A DNA stretch of 64,000 nt from positions 9,639,001-9,703,000 of the forward strand of contig NC_060114.1 in the NCBI RefSeq assembly GCF_021155765.1, given 5' to 3'. The notes below the pieces were generated by a model. That model saw only the letters and a list, made by a program, of their open reading frames with translations. It made no database searches and was not told where the DNA came from. The position numbers were made by a program, and so were the translations under genes. Source of the DNA: Diprion similis. Taxonomy: Eukaryota > Arthropoda > Insecta > Hymenoptera > Diprionidae. Of the stretch, positions 1 to 11,564 are shown piece after piece (the stretch's first letter is position 1; each line of letters begins with the position of its first letter).

Positions 1-571
1 AACCTCGTCCTCCCCCTAATCATTCTTGGAATGGTGTCGATGATCGGCGGGCTCTCAGGGCTCCGTTTACCGGAGACTTTACATTATCGTTTACCACAGA
101 CAGTGGAGGAGGGTGAGCTGTTTGGAAAAAATTGGGCGTGGGCAGATTGTATACGATGTATACCGAAAAGGTAGATTTTTACAACACTATTTCTAATTTG
201 CATAATTTTAGTCTATCCAAAACCCTCTTGGCACACGCGTTCTGGGTTCTAATACTCCCTGAGAAATGACTCCAAGAGGGTTTGAATTACAATGTGATTG
301 GATGTAAAAGTTACTCGTTACTGGCTTCCGCAGGCCATCGTCGACGACGACTTCGTATGAGGATCTTTCATCCGGTGAGACGGTTGAAATGCAGCAAGCG
401 CCAGACCCGTTTCATGCTACCGACAAAACTGCTTTCGAGGAGTCTCCACTCAATGCTGGAAAGGATTGCCGTGATTCTCATGCCAGTATGCGACGACTTG
501 TTCGCCAATCAAGCGTGATGGATACACAGCGAGACTCTGATGGTGCCATAAAGTTGGCTTATTGGTTTTAG
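1..571 (+). CDS. SLC22-type (organic cation/carcinine transporter-like) major facilitator, 3' end only
   Basis: This is the C-terminal end of a gene that begins outside the window. Two coding pieces are visible, 1-170 and 334-571, joined across a GT-AG intron (171-333) that keeps frame (AG|G, Arg). The first piece encodes the last hydrophobic helix (LVLPLIILGMVSMIGGLSG), then LPET and LPQTVEEGE, the signature after the last helix of SLC22 transporters. The second piece encodes an acidic, Ser/Thr-rich cytosolic tail (SYEDLSSGETVEMQQ) ending at a TAG. The family carries organic cations, anions or carcinine across the plasma membrane. The substrate cannot be told from the tail. The family call is fairly sure and the member is not. 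Confidence 0.72.
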
Positions 572-747
572 AGTCAGGTAATTAGCTATAACTTGAAGCG
601 CTGTAAAACGCAGAGAATTTTTCTTAGCTCGCTTTGTACAGTTTACGCTGATTACATCAACAATGAATAAAATGTTATTCTCTCGTTTGTTTTAACGAAA
701 ACTTGCTTCACAGACCTCTGGAAATTCTTCGTTAATGCCATAAGCGA

Positions 748-1757
748 TCATTCTCCGTCAATCTGGTTTTCCAGCAAACGAACCAAAGCGTCACTGGTTT
801 GGAACATTGGGCCGTGTCCAGGGATAATGTAATCAGCATATTTCATTATTCGCAAACGTGAGGAAGCCTGAATTTTCCGGAGTGCAAAGGTACCAACTTC
901 TTTCCATAATGATGGATCTGCAATGTCTTCTTCCTTCTCAAACAAGTCACCTGTGTACCGACCGTCACAGTTTATGAGAATATAATACGTAGATCAGATG
1001 TACAGAGGGCCAAAAGAATTATTATGCTAAGTTATTTGACGGATTAAATTAAGAGCGCGATCTTCACCTGTTATTGCATACTTGACAGTCTCTCTCGTTG
1101 TACCAGCTTCCACTAGAACTGTGACATCCTCATAAGTATGCCCAGGTGTTGCGGTAATGCTAATACCATTGCAGAGTTGGTAATCTTCTGTGGCAGAGAT
1201 AGAGCAACATCTTATTTTATATATTAGATTAGACATGGAGATTCATTCAGCCTAATCGAAAATTCAAGTTGCCACTAATTGCTTAGACAATGTTTGAACA
1301 AATGAGAATAGAGGTGTTTACCATTCTCAAGCCGTTTCTCATAAAATATTGTCCCCCGGTGAACACCATAGCCAACGATGTGTTCTGCATTGAGAAATAA
1401 ATTATTGTTTCCAATGTGATCTGCGTGGCCGTGCGTGCAAACAACGTAATCGACATTCCGTGGTTGTACATTGTGTTTCTCCAAAGCTACGTAGAATTAC
1501 ACAAAGCGAACAATGACGTCTTGCGATTATTAGCATTAAATTATTAAAATATTTGTTTCCTTGAAATATTCACTATTCTACTGATAACAGAGATATAATA
1601 TTCTACCCTCGACTAGACGTTCTCGGTCCCAGGCAGTCATTGTATCCACGATAATGGTTTTCGGTCCTTTGATAAGCGTACACGTGCCGTTGGCATCTGT
1701 TCTGTCGTCACTGAGACGTTTCGAGTAACCGTTGAATAATACGACTACATCCCACAT
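748..1757 (-). CDS. MBLAC1: MBLAC1-like metallo-beta-lactamase fold hydrolase, 212 aa
   Basis: Four exons on the minus strand: 1607-1757, 1322-1486, 1068-1187 and 748-950, all joined at GT-AG sites with matching phases. The start ATG is at 1757. The protein has the complete metal-binding set of the metallo-beta-lactamase fold: THGHADH (His69, His71, Asp73, His74), TPGHT (His122), ITGD (Asp147) and IPGHGP (His191). It therefore looks catalytically intact. The vertebrate homologue MBLAC1 is a small nuclease-like hydrolase reported to act on histone pre-mRNA. That role is taken from the family and not shown here. The gene is divergent from FOXRED1, with 1.1 kb between starts. Confidence 0.85.
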
Positions 1758-2857
1758 GTTTGAAAACTTCGTTTTCTCTTTCCCTGTTTGTGCTAATCAC
1801 TTCTGCTGAAACCCTTAATCGCGACCGGAAATGGGCACGGAGATAAATGTCATTGTTTTAGGTTACGTCTACAAAAATTCGACTGTTTTTCCTACAGATT
1901 GAACGTACGTAGCTAAACCTACAGGTAAGACAGCTGCCATGCGTTTAGTGTTATCGTTAGTCGTACGTTCGTATCATGCTTTCAACTGATATATATTTTA
2001 GAGAACATAAAGGGTACTATTGACAAGTATGGAGTATCAATATTGTCGATAATTAATAGTATTGTATTTACATAATCATAATTAAATTTCTCGTACGAAA
2101 TTTTAGATTCTAGTACGTTTTGTGCCTTTGTGGCTCTATCTAGTACGACGAAGAATTTTAGTCTGGTAGCACGGCGGTCGGTAGTTGTCACACGAACGAG
2201 CAGATGGCGTTGACAGCGGTTTTTTTTTTAAATTGTTATCTCAGTCACTGTTATTTTGTTGGAGCTCAGCGATCAGCTGATCTCCGGAGTGAATCGAGTT
2301 CGTAACCACCCGAACGGATTCACTGATATTGTACAATCGGTGACCAGATCCAGTTGTTATGAGTTAAACTTGCAAAAGAAAAAAAAAAGAAGAAGGGGAA
2401 GAGTTTTCGATTTTCAAATATATACCTTGTAGTTGTCGCCTGAAGCCGGCAATTCGGCATTCACAATCGGTTGCACTCAGTCGCACGTGGTGACCATTGA
2501 TTACGCCACACCGGCTACAAGGTGACGAGGTTGAACGCGACAGTGACCCAACTATCTTATTCCCTTCACTGATAAAAATACACATTATGAAATGTCGGCC
2601 TGGTAGATAATTAGTGACCCGTGTTTATCTTGCACGCAGTAATAACAAGAGTAGAAACGCTGCGAAAAGATTTTTACACAGCGCCAATGTAGCAGCTCGA
2701 GGAGCATCTGAGATACGCATGCACATTCATATGAATATTCGAAAGTGAATGTGTGCATACATAAATTACTACTAGCTGGTATGTACGTACCAGCCAAGAT
2801 TCAGTTCCATACACCGGCATATTTAATGGTACAACTATTGTAACCACTTTCTTCAAC
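1758..2857. promoter_or_regulatory. Divergent intergenic region between MBLAC1 and FOXRED1
   Basis: This 1.1 kb stretch separates the start codons of two divergent genes and should hold both 5' UTRs and promoters. It is AT-rich with a T-run near 2221 and an A-run near 2380. I see no coding exon supported by splice sites. The short open frames on the minus strand have no recognisable composition. Confidence 0.5.
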
Positions 2858-5800
2858 ATGCTACGCCATATGATTATATGTAGAGCGAGCATTCGCATCA
2901 ATCCACTCTGCTGCGCACGTATCTACCCGCAGACGTCCAATTTTCATTCCACCAAGGTGAATACATAGGCCAAGTTTATCATAATCTCAGTAACAGTTGG
3001 TTATTCTTCAAACATCATACCTGACTGATTATACAAAATGCTACTCAACCATTTGCTTGCAGTTAAAGACTATGCGTAGCTGTTACCTAATTGTTTCTTT
3101 TTCATTAATTTCTTTTCCTCAATTTTTAGCAACTCAAGCATGACGATAACAAACATGACGCAGAAAACCCAATTTCCCGCACCCTGGGAGCGCTCAAATA
3201 CGATTTTAGCCAGCTCAAAAAACGCTTCACCATGACAAAGGAAGAGCGTGAGCTTGAGAATAACACAGAAGGAGATATTCCGTATAATTTTCCAAAACAC
3301 TGCGATGTCATCATCATTGGTGGAGGTGCGATGGGCAGCTCTATTGCTTACTGGCTGAAAAAACGCGCTCGTCATGGCCTTCGTGTTGTTGTAGTTGAAA
3401 AAGATCCCACAGTAAGTGCATAAAAATTGAATTGCAAAGATAATACATACACAGATACTTTCCATTTCGAATAATATTGTCCCACACAAATTGGATGTAT
3501 AAATGTATGTGTATAGACTTACACATATCTATATCGAGGGGTGCTGAATCTCTGAACACGTTTGAAAAGTAATAAAATCTCATTGCAGTACCAGAAATGT
3601 TCCTCCGTTTTATCCGCTGGCGGTCTTCGCCAGCAATTCTCTTTGGAAGAAAATATTGAAATGTCGCTGTACGGGGCAGAGTTCATACGTAACATGGGTG
3701 AATACTTGAGCATTGAAGGGGAGCCGCAGGTAGATCCACAGTTTCATCCGTACGGATACTTGTTCTTGGCATCAGAAGCAGGCGCCGATACGCTCAAGAG
3801 AAATTCCGAACTGCAAAATTCTTTGGGGGCACGAAACTTGCTTTTGACTCCTGAGAAACTGACGCAAAATTTTCCTTGGATCAACACTGATGGTATAGAG
3901 CTTGGCTGCTTTGGTCTGCAGAATGAAGGCTGGTTCGATCCGTGGACACTTCTTAGTGGGCTGAAAAACAAAGCCGTACACCTCGGGGCTGAATACATCG
4001 CAGCGGAAGCTGTAGAATTTGAATTCAAGCAAAAACCTAACATAGAAGTATCCGGTGTTCCTGCAGGCCAGTATGTCGGACTAGACAAGCTCAAAGTAAA
4101 TAAAACTTTATGTCAATTCTCGTTTTCTTTCGTTATAGGATTACTTTGCTTATCGCTCTGTCTGATCGAATTTGTTGGTGATTTACCCGCAAATATTTCC
4201 CACAAAAGAGGGGCAAATTGAAAAAGATAATGCGTAAATAGATTTGGAGAATAGTCTTATGTCGTCTCGTTTATCTGCGGTAAAAAAAGACCGTCACCAA
4301 ATCGCGCATCATTAATCGTTGCGGTAAAAACAAAATAATCCAAGGACGTATTTACCTACGCGATTTGAAACAAACCTTTTATAAAAGTCTAGGCTCTGAT
4401 CTTTGTTACGATAGGCGTTTTACTGATTTTTAGGTGAGAACTTGCTCTGGGGTAGAGAGGAGCATCGAATTTGCAATAACTATCATAGCTGCCGGGGCTC
4501 ACAGCAACGATATAGCGAAAATGGCAAAGATCGGGACGGGGCCTGGAATGTTGAGTGTGCCATTGCCGGTTGAGCCCAGGTAAGCCAGATATAAAAATTT
4601 ACAACTTCCGTTGTTAATTGGTGTGTATTCGCCAGGAAGAGATATGTCTATTGCTTTCACTCCCCTGACGGCCCCGGGCTGAACACACCTCTGACGATAG
4701 ATCCTACAGGAACGTACTTTAGGTGAGCTGACATGGCTTATGCAACTTATCTTCTTGCTTTAATCTATTTCACACAAACACGTTAAAACAGGAGGGAAGG
4801 TTTGGCGGGCAACTATATTTGCGGACGGTCTCCGGAACTGGTAGATGAACCAGCGGTCGACAACCTCGAAGTAGACTATGAATACTTCGATCAAAAAATC
4901 TGGCCTATATTAGCGAAGAGAGTCAAGGCATTCGAGAACTTGAAGGTAAACTCCAACTCTGATATTGTCATATCTGAATACTACATTAATTTACAAAAAT
5001 TCAAAGTTCTCTGAAAATTCCAAAATTATTAGTGTCTTTAAAATTTTCATGTGGGTTGAAAAACCAGGGATTGTCGTATATCTAATGGTATAGAGACGTG
5101 TGCGCCAGGCGAATTTAGTAGCAAAAGGGTGTATAATTGTTTGTTTCGCGGCATTCGCTATATAAGCACTCAATACATTAAAAGCCCATTTTTATTTACT
5201 ACATTTATAGATGGTACAAGGTCGTATCTGCCATTTCTGTGTTTTTTTCATGGCGCGAAAATTTTCGAAACGTAATTTTGGGATTTCGTCGATTTCGGGA
5301 AGAATGTTTAGAAATTTTATTTTCGCAGAAAATAATATCGAAGGTAACGGTATAAAGACGTATGTGGACGCAAGCGACCTTACACCATTAGTGAACGTGA
5401 TTTTTTTTTCATAAAATTTATTGGTGTTTTTCAGTTTCATAATTTTTGAATGTATCTTCATGTTTTTCGCGTTATTACAAAGGGGGAACAAATACGCCTT
5501 TTTACATTTACGCGTGGTAAAAGATCGTATAATGGGACATACGTCCCGATACCATTATACGCGCGGTGTATTTGATTCTTCCACACAAGTGAAAAACGTA
5601 TTTGCACAACAAGTTTCTTTAAATGCATTGTAGCAATAAACCTTGCGTATATAATAATATCTAATGGAGGAAAAGATTTTACGATTGTTCGAGTTTACTG
5701 GAAAATTCAAATTGCATTAATTAATTCCCGAAGGTGCATGAAAATTTTATTCCCAGTGTTAGTTAGAGCTGGTTCTTTAATAATCCATTGTTATTGCAGG

Positions 5801-6054
5801 TACAAAGTTCGTGGGCAGGTTTTTACGAGTACAACAAATTTGACGAAAACGGAATCATTGGTATGCATCCGTACTACCACAATTTATACCTGGCAACCGG
5901 ATTCAGTGGCCATGGCATTCAACACGCGCCAGCTGTGGGTCGAGCTATATCAGAGCTCATTATAGATGGTCGATTTGAAACGATAGACTTAACAAGGCTA
6001 GGTTTTGATAGATTAATTACGTTGGAACCGATGCTAGAAGCGAATATCGTCTAA
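2858..6054 (+). CDS. FOXRED1: FOXRED1, mitochondrial FAD-dependent oxidoreductase (complex I assembly), 509 aa
   Basis: Seven exons: 2858-2956, 3130-3411, 3589-4095, 4434-4579, 4636-4722, 4792-4945 and 5800-6054. All phases agree. The first 33 residues are rich in Arg, Ser and hydrophobics with almost no acid, as in a mitochondrial presequence. Exon 2 carries the FAD/NAD Rossmann motif [18 protein letters not shown] and its closing acidic strand VVVVEKDPT. The C-terminal exon has the DAO-family ending ([19 protein letters not shown]). Vertebrate FOXRED1 is 486 aa and is a molecular chaperone for assembly of respiratory complex I. The ATG at 2858 is preferred because it supplies the targeting peptide. 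A later ATG at 3229 would remove it but keep the FAD fold. Confidence 0.92.
4946..5799 (+). other. FOXRED1 intron 6 with a repeated, partly inverted motif
   Basis: This is the longest intron of FOXRED1 (854 bp). A motif of the form TAAYGGTAT-n6-GTRTG occurs at about 5083 and 5345 in direct orientation and at about 5538-5557 inverted. The flank of the last copy also forms a short palindrome (GTATAATGG ... CCATTATAC, 5526-5559). This may be the remnant of a small non-autonomous element. No coding sequence was recognised. Confidence 0.3.
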
Positions 6055-7157
6055 GGGGCTATCTCTAGATAGAAGAAAACAAAGGATCCGCTTTTCAAGT
6101 TTTATTCATTTTATTGATACAGATTGATAACACGTTCAGAGGGTCTGTCAAACATTAATATTTTATCCAGTTTTACGTCAGTGGAGATGGGTATGTATGT
6201 ACTGCCCTTGATACAAAAAAACGGAAAAACAACTTGGGACTAATAGGTCGTCTAACGTACCAAATCTGAGTTTGCTTCAGGTGCCCCATTTGAATAAATA
6301 AAGTATCCTTTGTACATAAAACATAGTCTTGGACTTGAATATTTGTACCCAGTATCCTCCGTATCAAGTTCTCAAAACCAGATCGCGCGGTGTACATACA
6401 CAGCGCATGTGCAATGACCAGTTTTGTCTCCTAGAGGATACACTCCAGGGGCTTTAGGTATTGCATGTGTCCGAACTTGTTACTATGATTCAAACAAGTT
6501 TAGTCTTTGTGATACTTTTGCTACAGATTTCAGGCATCATTGTGTACATACCTATATACGTCAACGGAATAATTTGAAGACTGTTGGGCAAATTTTAGTG
6601 ACCAGAACTCTGTGAATGAGTGGGCCTGGGGCCGTAAAAACCTGTGTTGGCGATCCGGTAGCTTCTTTATCGGCGGAGACATTCACGTGAATCCATTTAA
6701 GGTAACTAGAGAAACAGTCTTCGGTCAAAGATTGAGGCAGTGACTACAGACCTATATCTAGACCTGTATAGAGTCCCTCAATGATGTTGGTGTCTTTGAT
6801 AACTTAATAAATCAAGTACTTCGCTTTCCGAACGAATTTCTTATACGAGATATACTTAGGTTTCGCTGGCACCACGTAGTGGCAAGAAGCAGAGGGAAGC
6901 TATGTCGTAAACACTGTGTACGAATATGAGGGTCGTCTGACTGCTCTATACAACGTTCTTACACCATGGTCGTCATTTTCTATCGTGTAAGAAATTTTCT
7001 ATGTCTATGGTTCTCCCACCGCCGTCAAGTACCGATAGCATCCTACTACTCCGTTGGTACGACCCCGGGTACATTTTGATTGCTTCGCAGTTCGCGTGTA
7101 TTTAATGCGATCCGCAACGTCGTAAAGAGGACTCCGATCACACATCAAAAATTCAAC
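6055..7157. other. Intergenic, FOXRED1 3' side to TFIIS promoter
   Basis: This holds the presumed 3' UTR of FOXRED1 and the 5' region of TFIIS. The open frames are short and on both strands, with no splice signals joining them. Nothing else was recognised. Confidence 0.4.
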
Positions 7158-8865
7158 ATGAGTGCCGAAGAGGAAGTACTGAGGATCCAGAAAAAACTGA
7201 ATAAAATGTCGAGCGGCGACGGGACGGTGAGTCTGCAGTGAGTAAATTTGCAATCGCGGCTTCCCCAATTCTGCCGGCTTAATCTGTGCCTCTTAAGTTT
7301 GTGCTGTCCGCTCGCCTTCGACGCGGCAGCAGATTATTTACTTTGGAACGTATCAGTAATCGACATTTACATTGCCTCAAAACCTCTGGGGATAACGATC
7401 GCGGCTATCATAGACCTTAATATTTTGTATCGTGAAAGGTTACCAGCATCATCTCTGCAAGCTACACTGCCGCTAACGCGTTCATGTTTAGCGTAGCCCT
7501 GAAGTTGATCCGACATAACCTCAAAATGTTACTGTGTTGATACAGTGTTGTTGACTTATGGATTTGTGATTCTTTTTGCCCGACATGTTTCTGAATGAAA
7601 TATCCTAATGAGGTTAATCAAATTTTTGTTTATTCTGATCAAAATTACTGGTAACAGGGCCAAGAACAAGCCTTGGAATTGTTGAAGGTTCTGCAAAAGC
7701 TACCAGTAAATTTGGAACTCCTGACAAAAACGAGGATTGGAATGACTGTAAATGCGCTGAGGAAATCAAGCAAAGACGACGAAGTTATATCACTTTCAAA
7801 GACGCTCATAAAAAATTGGAAGAAATTCTTATCTGGTAAGCGAGTTGTCTATGCTTCGGAGAGTTTATTTCGCTCACATTATATATAAACCCTTGAATTT
7901 TCACAAAAAAGAAGCTTAAAATTCTAGTCTAAATATCAGAGTCTCGATAATAAAAGGCCTTGATCTTTTCCGTCTCCGGTCTAGGTCCTAACAAAGATAG
8001 CAAGGATTCAAGTTCTTCGAGTGGATCAAAAAAAAAAGATGAGAAATTGGATAAGATTAAGGAAGAAGGGGATCAAAAGAAGGAAAAAGATGGAGTTATT
8101 GACGGGGGCGATTCTAAATCCAAGGAAGATAAGACAAGTAAAGATTTGTCAAGGAAACAGTCTTCTTTTCCAGCTGCCACCACCACAGATGCGGTCAGAT
8201 TAAAATGCCGAGAACTGTTGGCTGCTGCACTGAGAGTTGACGGAGGAGCCATCGAAGGTTGCGCCAGTCCAGAAGAACTCGCCGAGGAGCTGGAGGAAGC
8301 AATTTATGCCGAGTTCAGAAATACGGACAACAGATACAAGAACAGAGTAGAGTTTTTGAAATATGTGTAAAGCTATCCTAATGTCTTAGAGTGAACATAT
8401 ATTTTTCTTTCTTTCAAATATCCTAGCCAAGTTATGGTTCAGGAAACGAATCACTCCAACGAATCTTTACACATCTATTGTTAAGAGCAGGTCTGGAGAT
8501 TGTTTCCTGTAAATGTTTTGAATTTGCAGGTGCGCAGTCGAGTTGCAAACTTAAGAGATGCGAAAAATCCAACCTTGAGGACAAATTTTCTTGTCGGAGC
8601 GATTCCTCCTAGCCGTCTGGCTGTAATGACTGCTGAGGAAATGGCAAGTGATGAGATTAAACAGTTGCGGGAGCAGTTCAAGAAAGAAGCCATTAATGAT
8701 GCACAACTGGCAACTGTTCAGGGAACAAAGACAAGCCTATTAAAATGTGGAAAGTGCAAGAAGCGCAATTGCACATATAATCAGGTTCAGACACGATCCG
8801 CCGACGAACCTATGACAACATTTGTCTTGTGCAACGAATGTGGGAACCGTTGGAAGTTCTGCTAA
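7158..8865 (+). CDS. TfIIS: Transcription elongation factor S-II (TFIIS), 314 aa
   Basis: Four exons: 7158-7226, 7658-7835, 7985-8346 and 8530-8865. The N-terminal LW/TFIIS-N domain covers roughly residues 1-82 ([29 protein letters not shown]). A charged Ser/Lys linker follows. The central RNA polymerase II-binding domain has [18 protein letters not shown] and the C-terminal zinc ribbon runs from CGKCKKRNC to [11 protein letters not shown]. The catalytic acidic pair lies in [17 protein letters not shown] inserts into paused RNA polymerase II and stimulates cleavage of backtracked transcripts in the nucleus. Length (about 300 aa) and domain order match animal TFIIS. The start gives the usual short acidic leader [11 protein letters not shown]. 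Confidence 0.95.
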
Positions 8866-9908
8866 AGCTTCCTACCACAACGTCCCAGCTCTGTCTCTTT
8901 GCATTATTTAACCCACTATAAACTGAAGTTCATCGTAGCGCTAATATGAATGGTGAATAACAAACATCGGCAAATGAATTATCGGGCCATACTATTACCG
9001 CGCATTCAAGTAAAGGATATCGTTTTCTTTGCTTAATGTGTTAGGCTAGCTATGAACGATTATCGATTAATGTATGCATCTTATTTCTATCTACATAGGA
9101 TTCATAAACATGCCGATGTTTAGAGCAGATGTGACCTGTATATCGGTCTATCGGGCTTGAGAAAATGACATTATCATTTTTTTTTTTTTTTTGAGTGGAG
9201 GAAAAAAATTGGATTATCTCTTGGAACCTCGACTATGTCAGTAATCCTTCTTTACAGAAGAAAACATCATGATAGTGTACAAATATTGGTGCGCATAGGT
9301 AGTGCGCAAAGAGTATCTCCTTTTTTTTTTAAATTTCTCTGGAAAGTTTGATTGGAAACAGCTGATAGATTTGTAAATAAGTGGCAGAACGCTGACTGAT
9401 TTTTCATAATTATCGCAACCGATACGATCGAGTGCATGTGAGAATTACGTCAACAATAATAAGTTTCAAATGACGATCGTTTTATTGAAAAGGTGAATTA
9501 GAGTAATTAGTTATACATATATTACCTGTGCGGATTGGATGTAATGGTATTTAATAGAGTAAAAAATCGTTAACTACTCGTCATCATGTTTGAATAAACA
9601 ATCTGTAAGTCAGCTGCATACAATGGTATAAATCATTTTCTACCTATGGGCGTGATTTCCGAACACCGTTATATGTTATGTGAGTATATTTCTTCGCAAA
9701 CTTGGTAACATAAATAATAAACTTATACCGCAGGATCTTATCTATGATTAATTCACTTTACCCATAAATATCCAAATGCATATTTATTAGTAACTTCCGT
9801 CTGCCAAATACTATCAATACTGTAAGACTACATTATCTATACATATAACAGAATTCACTTCTTCATAATAACATTTCCACATGCTTTAAAAATCAGAAAA
9901 CATTTAGT
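8866..9908. other. Convergent 3' flanks of TFIIS and ALKBH7
   Basis: This AT-rich stretch lies between two convergent stop codons and should contain both 3' UTRs. It has T-runs at about 9178-9192 and 9321-9330. No exon or repeat was recognised. Confidence 0.4.
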
Positions 9909-11086
9909 CTATGTGCTTGGGATCACACAAGGATCACACCTACATATCACAGATATTCGTCTGGATCTGGGGACCTTGTTCCCTTCAAAATTCGATTCAT
10001 CGGGACCAAGTATTTCGTGATTGTATTTATATCTTGCAGCACCGCTAAAATAGTATCATAATTTCATCGTATAGTTAATCTGGAATTATAATTTTTCAGA
10101 TGTCAAACGTACAAATGCAGCGACTTCTTAGATTTTTGTCTACCTCATTATGTATAGCGATCGTCGAAGGAGCAGATAATCTCTGAAGCATTCTTTTTCA
10201 CAACCAACCATAGTCAGTCGCATCACACTGTCGCTTAAGAGGCTCAGTCCAGCTATCGTATCGCCGCAAAACTGAAAAAATTAAAAACTAAGTCTGAAAC
10301 AGTAAGCATAATGTCTGAAATAGTACTTCAACGTTTATCTCATGAATATTAGTTTGCTTGAACAGAGGCAAAGATAGGTGTGCTCCGTGTGCCGCATCGT
10401 GCAAATGTGTAAGACGAATACCCAATGATTTTGCTTCTTTTTAAAGCATCCGCATCTTCTATGCCGGTGTGTTTGTTTTGAGTAGATACAATCATCTCTT
10501 TCAGACAACTAGTCGATATGCCTGAACACATGTCAATGGAAACTCTACACAGCGTTTAGTGACAAGTCGTACCCTGACGCTGTCGACATGAGGCATTATC
10601 TTCCCATCACCTGCCAGATCCAATACGTGAACGTGTCCTAGGAGAGAGGTGTCGGTTGGAAACGCCGTCTTTTGGATTCTCTGCACGACAGCCGAGTTCC
10701 CTTGGTTCCATGTCGATTTCTCAGTCTCCCTATAATTTTGTATTGCCTGTCGGATAACAAAAATTGAACTTAAAATTTCAATGGGATAAGTTCGGACTCA
10801 GGGTAAAGGAGAGAAAAAAACTAATCCAAAGTGGTCTCACGTTATCCCAGTGCGAGGATTCGTATCTGAGCCTCTTAAGGTAGGGTTCAATTTCTTCCAA
10901 CAGAGACTCTTCTTCTTCGGGGGTAATGAAATCTGGAAAAACACGCATCGTGGCAGACAGCTCTGACACCCAGTCACTCGACAAAGTTTTCGCGGATCTC
11001 CGAGACCCCGAGGTTATGAGGTTAGAGCCGAGACTCTTCGTCCAAAGGGTCTTGAGCCACGCCGAAAGTAAAGAACGGGACAACAT
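9909..11086 (-). CDS. ALKBH7: ALKBH7, mitochondrial AlkB-like 2-oxoglutarate/Fe(II) dioxygenase, 227 aa
   Basis: Four exons on the minus strand: 10841-11086, 10573-10746, 10144-10271 and 9909-10044, all with GT-AG borders and consistent phases. The basic Ser/Leu-rich N-terminus fits a mitochondrial presequence. The dioxygenase iron ligands are present: His135 and Asp137 in MPHVDSVRFCG and His192 in RYKYNHEIL. The 2-oxoglutarate-binding Arg is in RSRRISVICR. Human ALKBH7 is 221 aa, works in the mitochondrial matrix, and is linked to programmed necrosis and mitochondrial RNA demethylation. These roles come from the family. The gene is head-to-head with TRMT1, with 478 bp between the start codons. 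Confidence 0.92.
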
Positions 11087-11564
11087 TCCTCTACTAACAA
11101 AGTAAGTAGGTTCTATGATAGAACAATATGCGATTGTTAAAAATAAACAGAAAAAGTAAGTTCTACAGTGTCACAATACATCTACGTACGTATCTACAAT
11201 TACGAAGGTAAATAAAGCGTGATATCAGTGACAGTTTTTCGTTCAGCTGCGCGGCGACTTGTGTCGTTAAACAGACCGCGAATTAGGTTAGGTTAAAATT
11301 GAAAACTAATATTCACTCGGTGTCGTTTTGTCTGTTCATGGAGATTGAAAATCGGGGACTTCCGCGTGTTTGTAATTTCTTCCTTTTATTCTTACCCCTT
11401 TTTCATTGATCCTCACTATTGCACCGCCTGGCAACTCGCTTATCTTTGACCAACGTGCGTAGCGCCTGAGTATATTCTGTGTGAAACACGTAGCTCGGCG
11501 ATATCATGTGCTCGATGTAAACAGTCTTCCACCATTTTTCAGCTCCTCTTCTGCGAAAATAATT
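11087..11564. promoter_or_regulatory. Bidirectional promoter region ALKBH7/TRMT1
   Basis: 478 bp separate the two divergent start codons. It contains TTAGGTTAGGTT at 11283-11294, a telomere-like pentamer repeat that is common in insect promoters. No TATA box stands out. A shared promoter is inferred from the spacing. Confidence 0.5.

Noticed and set aside
11481-11564. Earlier start for TRMT1
   Set aside because: The upstream open stretch begins with GTG. The first in-frame ATG is at 11565 and gives a normal Trm1 N-terminus.
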